From the NCBI GenBank assembly GCA_017473905.1, contig JAFUJA010000001.1, positions 1 through 51,175 on the forward strand: DNA of 51,175 nt. The letters run 5' to 3'. The position numbers and the translations under genes are program-made. The notes beneath the pieces are model-generated. The model saw nothing but the letters and a program-made list of their open reading frames with translations, searched no databases and was not told the DNA's origin. This DNA is from Lachnospiraceae bacterium (GTDB lineage: Bacteria; Bacillota; Clostridia; Lachnospirales; Lachnospiraceae). Shown here piece by piece: positions 9,016 through 17,550 of the stretch (the stretch's first letter is position 1; each line of letters opens with the position of its first letter).

Positions 9016-9044
9016 TTGATAAAATCGTAAAAATTATATATGAT
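9016..9044 (+). promoter_or_regulatory. Sigma-A promoter of ftsZ
   Basis: TTGATA (9016-9021), exactly 17 bp, then TATGAT (9039-9044). Both hexamers are one base from consensus. This gives ftsZ its own transcript with a leader of about 100 nt, separate from the dcw read-through. Confidence 0.7.
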
Positions 9045-9153
9045 AATATATGGTTATTTCTATACTTAGGAATATACTGTGAATTATTATGAGATATGGA
9101 TTTTTACATAGAGTTCGTAAAAGAGGAAAAGGAATATTAAGGAGGAAAAAACC

Positions 9154-10419
9154 TTGATCGAAATCAGAACAAATGAAGCGGATGCTGCCGCAAAAATCAT
9201 AGTTGTTGGTGTCGGCGGTGCAGGAAACAACGCAGTTAACAGAATGATCGAAGAAAATATTACCGGTGTGGAATTTATCGGTATTAATACAGATAAGCAG
9301 GCTTTACAGTTATGTAAGGCTCCCAAATTGATTCAGATTGGCGAGAAGGCTACCAAGGGACTTGGTGCCGGAGCAAGACCTGAAATCGGTGAAATGGCTG
9401 CGGAAGAAAGCCGTGAAGAAATCGCGGAAGCAATTCAGGATGCGGATATGGTATTCGTAACCTGCGGTATGGGTGGCGGAACCGGTACAGGTGCGGCTCC
9501 TATCGTTGCTGAATTATCTAAATCCATGGGAATCCTTACTGTTGGTGTAGTTACCAAGCCTTTCCGTTTTGAAGCAAAAGGACGTATGCAGAATGCAGAA
9601 ATGGGTATTGAGAAGTTAAGACATTTCGTAGACACTCTGATTGTAATTCCCAACGAAAAGCTTCTTCAGATTGTGGACAAGAAGACGACTATGCCGGATG
9701 CGTTAAAGAAAGCGGATGAAGTTCTCCAGCAGGCCGTTTCCGGTATTACAGACCTGATTAATATTCCTTCCGTAATTAACCTTGACTTTGCGGACGTACA
9801 GACTGTTATGACGAACAAGGGTATTGCACATATCGGTATCGGTATGGGCAAGGGTGAGAATAAGGCAGAAGAAGCAATTAAAATGGCAGTTGAGAGTCCC
9901 TTACTCGAAACCACTATCGAAGGTGCTTCTGATGTTATCATCAATGTATCCGGTGATATCTCACTTATTGATGCAAATATTGCAGCAAGCTATGTACAGG
10001 AGCTTACAGGCGACAATGTAAACATTATCTTTGGTGCTATGTACAATGCAGACAATGTAGATACCTGTAAGATTACCGTAATCGCAACCGGTATTGCACC
10101 TCAGGGCGTGGCACCTGCTACTAAGTTTGGCGGATTTGCCGGATTCGGTAATCAGCCGGCAAGACCTGTAACACCCGGAACTCCCGGAACAGTTCCCATG
10201 GGAACCATGAATATGCGTAGTATGACTCCCGGAGCAGGTATTTCCTTCAGTAGCATGCAGGGCGGTGCAGCAGCACAGAGTCCTTATCAGCAGCCTCAGC
10301 AGCAGGCACCTGTAACTCCCAGACCTGCACCTGTTCGTAAACCCCAGCAGGAAGTTAAGAGCACGGTAACAGATGTGCCTATCGTGATTCCTGATTTCTT
10401 AAAGGGAAATAAAAAATAA
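9154..10419 (+). CDS. ftsZ: Cell division GTPase FtsZ
   Basis: Tubulin-like GTPase that polymerises into the Z-ring. Seen: nucleotide-binding [11 protein letters not shown], the tubulin signature [10 protein letters not shown], the T7-loop residues NLDFADV, a Pro/Gln/Gly-rich disordered linker (about 325-400) and a C-terminal conserved peptide (VPIVIPDFL) that binds FtsA/SepF-type anchors. The start is TTG at 9154, supported by AAGGAGG 8 nt upstream and by the absence of any nearby ATG; a rare start codon for such an abundant protein. No ftsA lies beside it, so another anchor such as SepF is expected elsewhere. Confidence 0.98.
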   Translation: MIEIRTNEADAAAKIIVVGVGGAGNNAVNRMIEENITGVEFIGINTDKQALQLCKAPKLIQIGEKATKGLGAGARPEIGEMAAEESREEIAEAIQDADMVFVTCGMGGGTGTGAAPIVAELSKSMGILTVGVVTKPFRFEAKGRMQNAEMGIEKLRHFVDTLIVIPNEKLLQIVDKKTTMPDALKKADEVLQQAVSGITDLINIPSVINLDFADVQTVMTNKGIAHIGIGMGKGENKAEEAIKMAVESPLLETTIEGASDVIINVSGDISLIDANIAASYVQELTGDNVNIIFGAMYNADNVDTCKITVIATGIAPQGVAPATKFGGFAGFGNQPARPVTPGTPGTVPMGTMNMRSMTPGAGISFSSMQGGAAAQSPYQQPQQQAPVTPRPAPVRKPQQEVKSTVTDVPIVIPDFLKGNKK

Positions 10420-10439
10420 AAATTCAGACATGACAATGA

Positions 10440-10477
10440 ACTCCTTTTATCGTATTTCGGTAAAAGGAGTTTTTTTG
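10440..10477 (+). terminator. Rho-independent terminator after ftsZ
   Basis: ACTCCTTTTA (10440-10449) pairs perfectly with TAAAAGGAGT (10461-10470), followed by six T. It separates the division genes from the sporulation genes. Confidence 0.92.
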
Positions 10478-10540
10478 TCGATTTTTTTAAAAGGGGTTGT
10501 TTCTGTTTTGACAAAATAAGTGTGTCTCTTTTGGTAAAAT
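10475..10540 (+). promoter_or_regulatory. Spo0A-dependent-type promoter of spoIIGA-sigE
   Basis: TTGACA (10508-10513) and TAAAAT (10535-10540) are separated by 21 bp. The B. subtilis spoIIG promoter is known for an abnormally long spacer (22 bp) with Spo0A binding next to the -35. Here the -35 lies inside TTTTGACAAAA, one base from a 0A box (TGNCGAA), and a second near-match, TTGTCGAT, lies at 10475-10482. Assigning Spo0A control is inference from this parallel. Confidence 0.6.
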
Positions 10541-10560
10541 CATAAAAAAGGGGGATGTTT

Positions 10561-11328
10561 ATGCAAGCGGAACTGTATTTGGAAGACCTGCTTTTACAAC
10601 AATTTGTTTGGGATTTTTGGATTCTTACACTTGCTTGTGCAATACGGGGAATGTCCTTTCGTTTTTGGCGGTGCTTTGCAGGAGCCATGGGTGGAGCAAT
10701 TTTGTGGATGTTGTTGTTGATAACGTTTGTTCCCTTTTGGATACATATGTGTACTGTTTTAACAGTCGGGATTGTAGTTATGGCAGTGATTGCATTTCCT
10801 GTGGTTTCCTTACGTAATTACATCAAAAATTGTGGGGCAATCCTTGCAGGCGGCTTGTTTTTGGGAGGTATTGGAACGTTTCTGGGGAACAGGATTCCTG
10901 TTGTAAACAGCATACCGGTGCAGGTGATTTTAATTTCGGTATTGGCACCGGTTACCTGTGTGATTGTGCGTCGGTTACATAAAAAAAGAAAACTGTTTTA
11001 TCCGGTTAAAATTGAATTTGAAGATGGGGAGGTGATTCATACCATAGGACTTTTGGATACAGGGAATTGTCTTCGTACTGAGGACGGTGAGGGCGTCTGT
11101 CTCCTGGAAAGCCGGTTGCGAAAGGGACAAAGACAGGATACTTTTCATATTCCCTATTCATGTATCGGTGATGCTTCCGGAGTAGTTTCGGGAGAATATG
11201 CGGGAAAGCTTATTGTTTTTACAACAGAGGGAACAGAGGTAAGGAAAAATGTTCCGATAGCCTATGTTACATGGTCGGCAAAAGAAAAGAAGAAATATGA
11301 AATGATTTTGCAGGGAGAATATGTATGA
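10561..11328 (+). CDS. spoIIGA: Sigma-E processing peptidase SpoIIGA
   Basis: Membrane-bound aspartic protease that cleaves the pro-sequence from pro-sigma-E after SpoIIR signalling from the forespore. The N-terminal half has about five hydrophobic segments; the cytoplasmic half carries the aspartic-protease motif LLDTGN with the catalytic Asp. At 255 aa it is shorter than the Bacillus protein (about 310). The start at 10561 is preferred over ATG 10555 because AAGGGGG abuts 10555 but is 6 nt from 10561. It overlaps sigE by 4 nt (ATGA), the standard coupling. Confidence 0.9.
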   Translation: MQAELYLEDLLLQQFVWDFWILTLACAIRGMSFRFWRCFAGAMGGAILWMLLLITFVPFWIHMCTVLTVGIVVMAVIAFPVVSLRNYIKNCGAILAGGLFLGGIGTFLGNRIPVVNSIPVQVILISVLAPVTCVIVRRLHKKRKLFYPVKIEFEDGEVIHTIGLLDTGNCLRTEDGEGVCLLESRLRKGQRQDTFHIPYSCIGDASGVVSGEYAGKLIVFTTEGTEVRKNVPIAYVTWSAKEKKKYEMILQGEYV

Positions 11329-12065
11329 AATGGTTATTGTGGTTAAAACAACTGAGTAAAGATGAAGATACAAATGCAGAGGAATACAGAGAATTCCTAG
11401 CCGGTAACGAATTGTTTTATATCGGCGGAAGTGATGCGCTTCCTCCACCATTGGAGCCTGAACAGGAAAATGAATGTATTATGAAACTTGGTACTGATTT
11501 GGAAGCTGAAGCCAGAAGCGAATTGATTGAACATAATCTTAGACTGGTAGTCTATATTGCCAAGAAATTTGATAATACGGGAGTCGGTGTGGAGGATTTG
11601 ATTTCTATCGGTACCATCGGTCTGATTAAGTCTATCAATACCTTTCGGGCAGATAAAAACATAAAACTTGCCACCTATGCATCAAGATGTATTGAAAATG
11701 AAATTTTGATGTTTTTGCGTAAAAACAGTAAGGTAAAAATGGAAGTATCCATTGATGAACCTTTAAATGTTGACTGGGACGGAAATGAATTGCTTTTATC
11801 AGATATTCTGGGAACGGACGAGGATGTCATATACAGAGATATGGAGCTTGACGCAGAACGCAGACTTCTTGGAAAGGCAATCGGGACTTTAAAGGAACGG
11901 GAACGGATGATTATTGCCCTGCGATATGGATTAAGTCGTTCGGACGGGCAGGAGATGACACAAAAAGAAGTGGCTGATCACTTGGGAATTTCCCAGTCCT
12001 ATATTTCCCGTCTCGAAAAGAAAATAATGAACCGGTTAAAGAAAGAGATCAGCCGTGAATTATAA
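11325..12065 (+). CDS. sigE: RNA polymerase sporulation sigma factor sigma-E (pro-form)
   Basis: Early mother-cell sigma factor. It has an N-terminal pro-sequence ([20 protein letters not shown]...) removed by SpoIIGA, then region 2 ([35 protein letters not shown]) and region 4 with the helix-turn-helix [20 protein letters not shown]. Length (246 aa) matches the family. Its ATG overlaps the spoIIGA stop, and GGGAG precedes it. sigG, which follows directly in Bacillus, is displaced and inverted here. Confidence 0.97.
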   Translation: MKWLLWLKQLSKDEDTNAEEYREFLAGNELFYIGGSDALPPPLEPEQENECIMKLGTDLEAEARSELIEHNLRLVVYIAKKFDNTGVGVEDLISIGTIGLIKSINTFRADKNIKLATYASRCIENEILMFLRKNSKVKMEVSIDEPLNVDWDGNELLLSDILGTDEDVIYRDMELDAERRLLGKAIGTLKERERMIIALRYGLSRSDGQEMTQKEVADHLGISQSYISRLEKKIMNRLKKEISREL

Positions 12066-12070
12066 AGTAT

Positions 12071-13549
12071 TTAATGTTTATTCTTCTTTTTTTCGGCAAT
12101 TCTGGTTGAGAAATGTTCTCGCCAGATTGCAGGGGTAAAGAGCAGAAGCAGGGGGAATAATTCCAATCTTCCTGCAATCATGTCAAAGCTCATTACCAGT
12201 TTGGAAAACCAGTTAAAATGTCCAAAATTCTGTGTGGGACCCACCATTTCAAGGCCGGGTCCTACATTATTTAATGTAGCGGCAATTGCAGTAAATGTTG
12301 TGGTGAAGTCTTTGTTTTCCAATGCAACCAGTAAAAAGGAACAGACAAATATGAGAATAAATGTTAAAAAGTAAACACTGGTTGCACGTATCACATCATC
12401 TTCTAAAGGTTTTCCTTCCATTTGGATTTTTTTGATGCTTTTAGGGTGAATGTATGAGGTAATTTCCTTAATAAAAACTTTAATAGCTATGAGGATTCTT
12501 GAAATTTTAATGCCTCCGCCCGTGCTGCCGGCACATGCTCCGATAAATGTTAATATGACAAGTATCGATTTTGCGAATCCGGGCCATACTTCGTAGTCTG
12601 CGGATGCGAATCCTGTGGTAGATATTATGGAAGTTACCTGAAATGCTGCATGCATTAATGCTTCACCGAGAGAAGGATACAAGCTTAATATTGAAATTGT
12701 AATTCCGATAATGGATGCCGTAACAATCAATACATAAGCTCTGACTTCTTCCATGAGAAGTGCTTTTTTTAGTTTGCCGTATAGAATCAGGTAATACATG
12801 TTAAAGTTAACACCGAATAAGAACATAAAAATGCTAACGATCCAAATGACGGCAGATGAGTAGTCTGCAACGCTTGTATTTTTAACAGCAAATCCACCTG
12901 TGCCGGCTGTACCTATAGAAAGACAAAGTGCATCAAAAACAGGAGTTCCTGCAATCAGGAGTAAAATAAATTCAACAACTGTAAGGACGAAATAGATAAC
13001 ATATAGTATTCTTGCCGTTATTTTTAATTTAGGAACCAGCTTGCCGACTGTGGGACCGGGGCTCTCTGCACGCATAAGATTCATATGGGAACCGCCATTC
13101 ATGGGAACAATTGCCAGTAAAAAAACAAGAACACCCATGCCACCAATCCAATGGGTAAAGCATCGCCAGAACAGTGAACAGTGGCTTAATGCTTCCACAT
13201 CGGAAAGGATGGTAGCACCTGTTGTAGTAAAGCCGGATACAATTTCGAAGAATGCGTCGATAAGGTTCGGTATCTCGTTGGTTATGTACAAAGGGATACA
13301 TCCCACAAGACTTAATATAATCCAGCTTAATGCTGTGGTTATGCAGCCTTCTTTTAGATAAAAAATATTATTTTTGGGTTTTTTTAGTGAAAGCAAAAAG
13401 CCGAGCAGCCCGCTGAGAATTGCAACAAGCAGATAGTTCCAGCCCTGACTTTCCTTGTAAAAAATAGCAACAACACAGGGAAGCAGTAAAAAAACAGCTT
13501 CTATTTTCAGTATGTTGCCTATGATATAACGCACCATGGAAGTATTCAT
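12071..13549 (-). CDS. trkH: TrkH/KtrB-type potassium transporter, membrane subunit
   Basis: K+ translocating subunit of a Trk/Ktr system. The four selectivity-filter repeats are visible as TTGATIL, GTAGTGGFA, STTGFAS and NNVGPGLE, each after a pore helix, with GSTGGGIKISR in the third repeat. Length (492 aa) is typical of TrkH. It starts 11 nt after the trkA stop, with AAAGGTG as ribosome site, so the two form one reverse-strand operon. Its end converges on the sigE stop with only 5 nt between and no obvious terminator. Confidence 0.93.
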   Translation of the reverse strand: MNTSMVRYIIGNILKIEAVFLLLPCVVAIFYKESQGWNYLLVAILSGLLGFLLSLKKPKNNIFYLKEGCITTALSWIILSLVGCIPLYITNEIPNLIDAFFEIVSGFTTTGATILSDVEALSHCSLFWRCFTHWIGGMGVLVFLLAIVPMNGGSHMNLMRAESPGPTVGKLVPKLKITARILYVIYFVLTVVEFILLLIAGTPVFDALCLSIGTAGTGGFAVKNTSVADYSSAVIWIVSIFMFLFGVNFNMYYLILYGKLKKALLMEEVRAYVLIVTASIIGITISILSLYPSLGEALMHAAFQVTSIISTTGFASADYEVWPGFAKSILVILTFIGACAGSTGGGIKISRILIAIKVFIKEITSYIHPKSIKKIQMEGKPLEDDVIRATSVYFLTFILIFVCSFLLVALENKDFTTTFTAIAATLNNVGPGLEMVGPTQNFGHFNWFSKLVMSFDMIAGRLELFPLLLLFTPAIWREHFSTRIAEKKKNKH

Positions 13550-13560
13550 ATTTTCACCTT

Positions 13561-14973
13561 TTATTTCTCTAAAATATCTTCCAAATCGTAAAAGCCTGTA
13601 TGAGTTGTTACAATCATTACGGTATCTCCGATTTGAATAGTGTCCTGACCGCGAGGAATCAGAATTTTTCCGTTACGATTAATAAAAGCAATCAGGAGAT
13701 TGTCTTTTAAAGACAGTTCCATAAGAGGGACGTTAATCAGTTCAGATTTCTTTTCTACAAGGAATTCGATGGCCTCCACCCTGGAATCAAATAGGTGATA
13801 TAAAGATTCAATATTGCTGTTGTAAGAATCTTTTTTTGCACGAACATATTTAATGATTGCCTCTGAAGTAATGTATTCCGGGTAAACCACGCTTCCCAAG
13901 TCAAGCTTTGCAATTACATTTTTAAATGTAGAGCGGTTAATCTTAGTAACCACTTTGGCATCAGAAACCTGTTTTGCGTAAAGGGTAAGCATAACATTTT
14001 CTGTATCTTTTCCTGTCAAGGGAACAAAAGATTCTGCAAATTCCAATCCTTCTTCTTTCAGAAGTTCTGAATCTGTACCGTCCCCGTTGATGATGATGGC
14101 TTCGGGAAGCAGATTACTTAAATCTTCACAACGTGATTTGTTTTGTTCAATGATTTTTACATCGATACCCATGGTAATTAATTGTTTTGCAAGGTAGTAG
14201 GAAGCTCTTCCGCCTCCGACTATCATGGTATTTTTAACCTGTTTTGTATCGAAGCCTATTTCCCCGAGAAAAGCGATTGCGTTCTTCTTCGTGGCAACAA
14301 ATGATATAATATCTCCGGTGTGTAACATGAAATTACCGGAAGGGATATAAACCTCACCGTCTCTTTCTATGGCACAAATCAGGATATGATTGTTGGTCAG
14401 CTCTCTGGAAAGAGAGTAGATGGGTTTGCCGTCAAGTATATTATATTCCGGAATTTTAAATTTAATCATTTCTGCTTGTCCGTGGGCAAAGGAGTTAATT
14501 TCCAGTGCGGTAGGAAGATAGAGAACTCTTGCGGCTTCTCTCGCAGCTTCGTATTCGGGATTTAGAATCATTGTTAAGCCTAATGATTTTCGCAAATAGC
14601 TGGTTTCTGCGTTATAATCCGGAGTTCTGACTCTTGCAACGGCAGCACAATTGGTTGATTGTTTGGCAATGGTGCAACATAAAAGATTCAGTTCATCGGA
14701 ATTTGTTACTGCAATAATCAGATCGGCGGATTCGATACCGGCTTCTGTCTGAGTGCTGTAGTTTGCCCCGTTTCCGACAACTCCCATAATATCATACATA
14801 TTAGTTATAGATTGCACCACGGTCGCATCCGTATCAATAATAGTGATGTCATGACCTTCAGGGGCAAGCTGTTCCACCAGTGTGGAACCTACATTACCGC
14901 ATCCTACAATAATAATCTTCAGCCCATGTTTATTCCGTTCTCCGGAAGTAAGTGAGCTCATAAAATCCAACAT
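13561..14973 (-). CDS. trkA: TrkA potassium uptake regulatory protein (double RCK)
   Basis: Cytoplasmic nucleotide-gated regulator of the TrkH channel. Two RCK-N Rossmann folds are seen (IIIVGCGNVGSTLVEQL with IIDTD, and MIVGGGRASYYLAKQL with IIEQNKSR), each followed by an RCK-C domain, giving the full-length ~470 aa TrkA. The second glycine motif is degenerate (GGGRAS). The start at 14973 (MLDFMSSL) is chosen because GGGGAGG lies 6 nt before it; an upstream in-frame extension to 15024 lacks a ribosome site. Confidence 0.93.
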   Translation of the reverse strand: MLDFMSSLTSGERNKHGLKIIIVGCGNVGSTLVEQLAPEGHDITIIDTDATVVQSITNMYDIMGVVGNGANYSTQTEAGIESADLIIAVTNSDELNLLCCTIAKQSTNCAAVARVRTPDYNAETSYLRKSLGLTMILNPEYEAAREAARVLYLPTALEINSFAHGQAEMIKFKIPEYNILDGKPIYSLSRELTNNHILICAIERDGEVYIPSGNFMLHTGDIISFVATKKNAIAFLGEIGFDTKQVKNTMIVGGGRASYYLAKQLITMGIDVKIIEQNKSRCEDLSNLLPEAIIINGDGTDSELLKEEGLEFAESFVPLTGKDTENVMLTLYAKQVSDAKVVTKINRSTFKNVIAKLDLGSVVYPEYITSEAIIKYVRAKKDSYNSNIESLYHLFDSRVEAIEFLVEKKSELINVPLMELSLKDNLLIAFINRNGKILIPRGQDTIQIGDTVMIVTTHTGFYDLEDILEK

Positions 14974-14985
14974 AGATTTCCTCCC

Positions 14986-15003
14986 CGGTATTTTTATATA
15001 CCG
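14986..15003 (-). other. Hairpin beside the trkA ribosome site
   Basis: CGGTAT (14986-14991) and ATACCG (14998-15003) form a 6-bp stem whose arm touches the GGGGAGG of trkA. It may modulate ribosome access; role not shown. Confidence 0.3.
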
Positions 15004-15027
15004 TAAATTAAAAATAATATACAACCT

Positions 15028-15036
15028 AGTATACCA
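15028..15036 (-). promoter_or_regulatory. Extended -10 promoter of trkA-trkH
   Basis: On the reverse strand TGGTATACT gives an extended -10 (TGn then TATACT, 15033 down to 15028). No convincing -35 lies 17 bp upstream. It is placed about 50 nt before the trkA start. Confidence 0.4.
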
Positions 15037-15079
15037 CTGACCGGGGATTTTTGCATCAAATTTTTACATGTTTTCTTCG

Positions 15080-15859
15080 TCAGTAATCAAGATAATTTCT
15101 CATTATTTTTAAAGCATTTTTTTCGAGACGGGAGACCTGTGCCTGGGAAATGCCTATCATATCGGCCACTTCCATCTGGGTTTTGCCTTCCAAAAAGCGA
15201 AGCGTAATGATATTTTTTTCACGTTCGTTTAATTTTTTCATTGCATCTACGATACATAGATTTTCAATCCAGGAATCTTCGTGGGTTTTTTTGTCACTGA
15301 CCTGATCCATTACATACAAGGTATCTCCGCCGTCTGTATAAACAGGCTCGTAAAGACTGACGGGATGTTGGATTGCATCAAGCGCGTAGACGATGTCTTC
15401 TTTTGGGATTCCGATTTCTTCCGAAATTTCTGCGATTGTGGGTTCCTGCATCGTTTTACGGGAAAGGGCTTCTCTTGCATAAATGGCTTTATAGGCGGTA
15501 TCTTTTACGGAACGGCTGATGCGGATTGCATGATTGTCCCGTAAAAAGCGCCGGATTTCGCCAATAATCATGGGAACCGCATATGTGGAGAACTTCACAT
15601 TCAGACTCGGGTCGAAATTATCAATTGCCTTCATGAGACCGATACACCCAATCTGAAATAAGTCGTCAGCATTTTCATTGTTGGATGAAAAACGTTTTAT
15701 AACGCTTAAAACCAGACGCAAATTTCCTTCGATGTAACGTTGTCTGGCTTCTTGGTCTCCCTGGGTTATTTTTTCGAAGAGAAGTTCTTTTTCTTCGGTA
15801 CTTAAAAGGGGGAGGGTGGAGGTGTTGACTCCGCAGATTTCTACTTTATACAATGCCAT
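15080..15859 (-). CDS. sigG: RNA polymerase sporulation sigma factor sigma-G
   Basis: Late forespore sigma factor. It begins MALYKVEICGVNTS, the sigma-G-specific N-terminus, then has region 2 (DDLFQIGCIGLMKAIDNF, VKFSTYAVPMIIGEIRRFL), region 3, the conserved DGGDTLYVMDQ stretch, and the region 4 helix-turn-helix MEVADMIGISQAQVSRLEK. Length (259 aa) is normal. AAAGGAGA precedes the ATG. In Bacillus and many Clostridia it follows sigE on the same strand; here it is reversed and separated from sigE by trkAH. I could not identify a sigma-F or sigma-G promoter before it with confidence. Confidence 0.97.
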   Translation of the reverse strand: MALYKVEICGVNTSTLPLLSTEEKELLFEKITQGDQEARQRYIEGNLRLVLSVIKRFSSNNENADDLFQIGCIGLMKAIDNFDPSLNVKFSTYAVPMIIGEIRRFLRDNHAIRISRSVKDTAYKAIYAREALSRKTMQEPTIAEISEEIGIPKEDIVYALDAIQHPVSLYEPVYTDGGDTLYVMDQVSDKKTHEDSWIENLCIVDAMKKLNEREKNIITLRFLEGKTQMEVADMIGISQAQVSRLEKNALKIMRNYLDY

Positions 15860-16048
15860 GGATGTCTCCTTTTTCGATACTGAAATGAAGATAAACAGAT
15901 GGCAAAACAGGTGATTTGCAACTGTTGTTCAAAATACAGAATGTGCCTATTTTGTTTTTTTTATACAGTTGGAAAGGCTTATTTTTTTATTTCCTGAATA
16001 TGGATAAAATATAAGAGTAATATTGTAGAAATGAGGAGGTGACAGAAT
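15860..16048. other. Divergent intergenic region sigG / ylmC
   Basis: AT-rich region between two divergent sporulation genes. It holds the reverse-strand sigG ribosome site, a short palindrome CAACTGTTG near 15920, and the ylmC ribosome site (GAGGAGGTG). No promoter hexamers are clear enough to call. Confidence 0.4.
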
Positions 16049-16276
16049 ATGCTTTTCTCTGAATTGACGGATAAAGAAGTAATCAGTATCAAGGATTGCA
16101 GGTGTCTTGGTAAAATTGGAGATTTGGAATTTAACTGCCAGACGGGGTGTATTGAAAAAGTGTATATTCCTGCTAAAGGAAAACTGTGTAATTTTTTTCA
16201 GCCGGCACCGGAGTACACAATCTGTTACCGGGATATCCGGCAAATCGGTCCGGATGTAATACTGGTTGACGTGTAG
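16049..16276 (+). CDS. ylmC: YlmC/YmxH family PRC-barrel sporulation protein
   Basis: Small single-domain PRC-barrel protein of the YlmC/YmxH family, found in spore formers; exact role unknown. Seen: SELTDKEVISIKDCRCLGKIGDLEF followed by a second beta-rich half ending in IRQIGPDVILVDV. Length (75 aa) is usual. A strong GAGGAGGTG ribosome site precedes the ATG. It is placed next to sigG, as often observed in this class. Confidence 0.85.
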   Translation: MLFSELTDKEVISIKDCRCLGKIGDLEFNCQTGCIEKVYIPAKGKLCNFFQPAPEYTICYRDIRQIGPDVILVDV

Positions 16277-16329
16277 GAATAGAAAGAACCGGAAAGAATG
16301 GAAATAAAAGGGTTTCAAGGGCATTTTGG

Positions 16330-16358
16330 TTGACGTAATATGGAAAATGGTATATAAT
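16330..16358 (+). promoter_or_regulatory. Sigma-A promoter of nrdR
   Basis: TTGACG (16330-16335), 17 bp, TATAAT (16353-16358): near-perfect consensus. The predicted start is at about 16365, giving a leader of about 70 nt. Confidence 0.8.
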
Positions 16359-16368
16359 TCCATTGTAG

Positions 16369-16419
16369 ACCGCAAGATGTTGCGGTTGACTAAAATTCCT
16401 TCGGGAAATGCGTAAAACG
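16369..16419 (+). promoter_or_regulatory. Three tandem small hairpins in the nrdR leader
   Basis: In order: ACCGCAA-GATG-TTGCGGT (16369-16386), TTCC-TTCG-GGAA with a stable UUCG-type loop (about 16395-16406), and TGCGT-AAA-ACGCA (about 16407-16419). They fill the leader between promoter and ribosome site. Role unknown; no known riboswitch pattern recognised. Confidence 0.45.
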
Positions 16420-16437
16420 CAGGAAATGGAGAGACCA

Positions 16438-16887
16438 ATGAAGTGTCCTTTTTGTAGTCATGAAAATACGAGAGTAATTGATTCCAGACCGGCTGAGGAT
16501 AATAATTCCATCCGCCGGCGCCGTGTGTGTGATGAATGCGGAAAACGTTTCACAACCTATGAAAAAATAGAAACCATTCCTTTGATTATTATAAAAAAGG
16601 ATATGAACCGTGAAACCTATGACAGAAGCAAGATTGAAGCAGGTATTCTTCGTGCCTGCCATAAAAGACCGGTGTCTGTAGCACAGATTACCCAGCTTGC
16701 GGATGAGGTGGAAACAGAGATTTCCAATTTGGAAGAACGGGAAATTCCCAGTGCAATTATCGGTGAAATGATTATGAACAAATTAAAGGATCTTGATCCC
16801 GTAGCTTATGTAAGATTTGCATCTGTATATCGTGAATTTAAGGATGTGAATACTTTTATGGATGAACTCAAAAAAGTTTTAAAATAA
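16438..16887 (+). CDS. nrdR: Transcriptional repressor NrdR
   Basis: Zinc-ribbon/ATP-cone repressor of ribonucleotide reductase genes that senses dATP/ATP. The zinc ribbon is CPFC...CDECGKRFTTYE and the ATP-cone follows (IIIKKDMNRETYDRSKIEAGILRAC). The start at 16438 (MKCPFC) is chosen because all NrdR proteins begin with the first Cys pair; an in-frame ATG at 16408 would add ten unrelated residues. Length 149 aa is typical. No ribonucleotide reductase gene lies in the window. Confidence 0.95.
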   Translation: MKCPFCSHENTRVIDSRPAEDNNSIRRRRVCDECGKRFTTYEKIETIPLIIIKKDMNRETYDRSKIEAGILRACHKRPVSVAQITQLADEVETEISNLEEREIPSAIIGEMIMNKLKDLDPVAYVRFASVYREFKDVNTFMDELKKVLK

Positions 16888-16915
16888 TTTTTACGTACGA
16901 AGGAGGAAATGCAGT

Positions 16916-17383
16916 ATGGATTACGGAAACGGACAGGGAAACGATGCATATGCTCAGGTTCCCCCTCGGTACAGAACTTCTGCAGAAAATGTGAACATGG
17001 TTTATCTTCCCAATAAGGTAACCCAGACAATTTCTACAATGGTAACAATCAGTGCGGTTATCTGGTTGCTCATTGCGATTTACCAGATTCTTGTCGGATT
17101 GATATTTGCAATTTTTGGTGTTGGTCTTGTAACGCTTCTTTGCGGCGCATGGAACATATATGCCTGCGTAAGCAATTTTAAGCATGCAAAGTGGGTAAAA
17201 AATTGTAACAGCATCGCACAGGGGCAGGCGATAGTGGATTCTTACGAAAGTTCACTTGGTAAAATCATTATTTTCCTGATTACAAATCTTACCATAGGCG
17301 GAGGTATTGGTGTAATCGGTTCTATTTATGACCTGATTCTGAGGGCCTATGTATTAAAGCACAGAGAAGAACTTGGTGCATAA
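16916..17383 (+). CDS. Small membrane protein of unknown function
   Basis: Not recognised. The 155-aa protein has a soluble Gly/Asn/Tyr-rich N-terminus, then a long hydrophobic hairpin (about residues 42-80; TISAVIWLLIAIYQILVGLIF and the segment after it), a polar middle (NFKHAKWVKNCNSIAQG) and a third hydrophobic stretch (IIIFLITNLTIGGGIGVIGSI). GGAGGAAA precedes the ATG. It is 28 nt after nrdR and probably shares its transcript, ending at the terminator at 17416. It resembles the short membrane domains often attached to zinc-ribbon modules, but no cysteine motif is present. Confidence 0.7.
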   Translation: MDYGNGQGNDAYAQVPPRYRTSAENVNMVYLPNKVTQTISTMVTISAVIWLLIAIYQILVGLIFAIFGVGLVTLLCGAWNIYACVSNFKHAKWVKNCNSIAQGQAIVDSYESSLGKIIIFLITNLTIGGGIGVIGSIYDLILRAYVLKHREELGA

Positions 17384-17415
17384 TTAAAAAACGGATTATT
17401 TTGAACGAAAAATGT

Positions 17416-17463
17416 GAGATATGAAGTCAAAGGAAGAAAAGATTGACTTCATATCTCCTTTTT
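17416..17463 (+). terminator. Perfect 15-bp terminator hairpin
   Basis: GAGATATGAAGTCAA (17416-17430) pairs without mismatch with TTGACTTCATATCTC (17443-17457), then CTTTTTG. It ends the nrdR transcript. Its right arm contains the -35 of the next promoter. Confidence 0.9.
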
Positions 17464-17471
17464 GTTACAAT
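17443..17471 (+). promoter_or_regulatory. Sigma-A promoter of the peptide-transport operon, inside the terminator arm
   Basis: TTGACT (17443-17448), exactly 17 bp, TACAAT (17466-17471). The -35 is the first six bases of the terminator's right arm. Confidence 0.75.
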
Positions 17472-17478
17472 GCAGTCG

Positions 17479-17504
17479 AATGAGGAGTCTTGTTCATCCT
17501 CATT
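17479..17504 (+). promoter_or_regulatory. Inverted repeat at the transcript start of the peptide-transport operon
   Basis: AATGAGGA (17479-17486) and TCCTCATT (17497-17504) form an 8-bp stem starting at the predicted +1. It could be an operator or a 5' stabilising hairpin. Confidence 0.4.
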
Positions 17505-17550
17505 TTAAAAATCATATAGGAATAATATAGAAGAAAGGAAGTTAAGAACA

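Noticed and set aside
16264-16390. Three copies of GGTTGAC(GT) around the nrdR promoter
   Set aside because: Short and irregularly spaced; one is the -35 itself. Not convincing as an operator, and no NrdR-box consensus seen.
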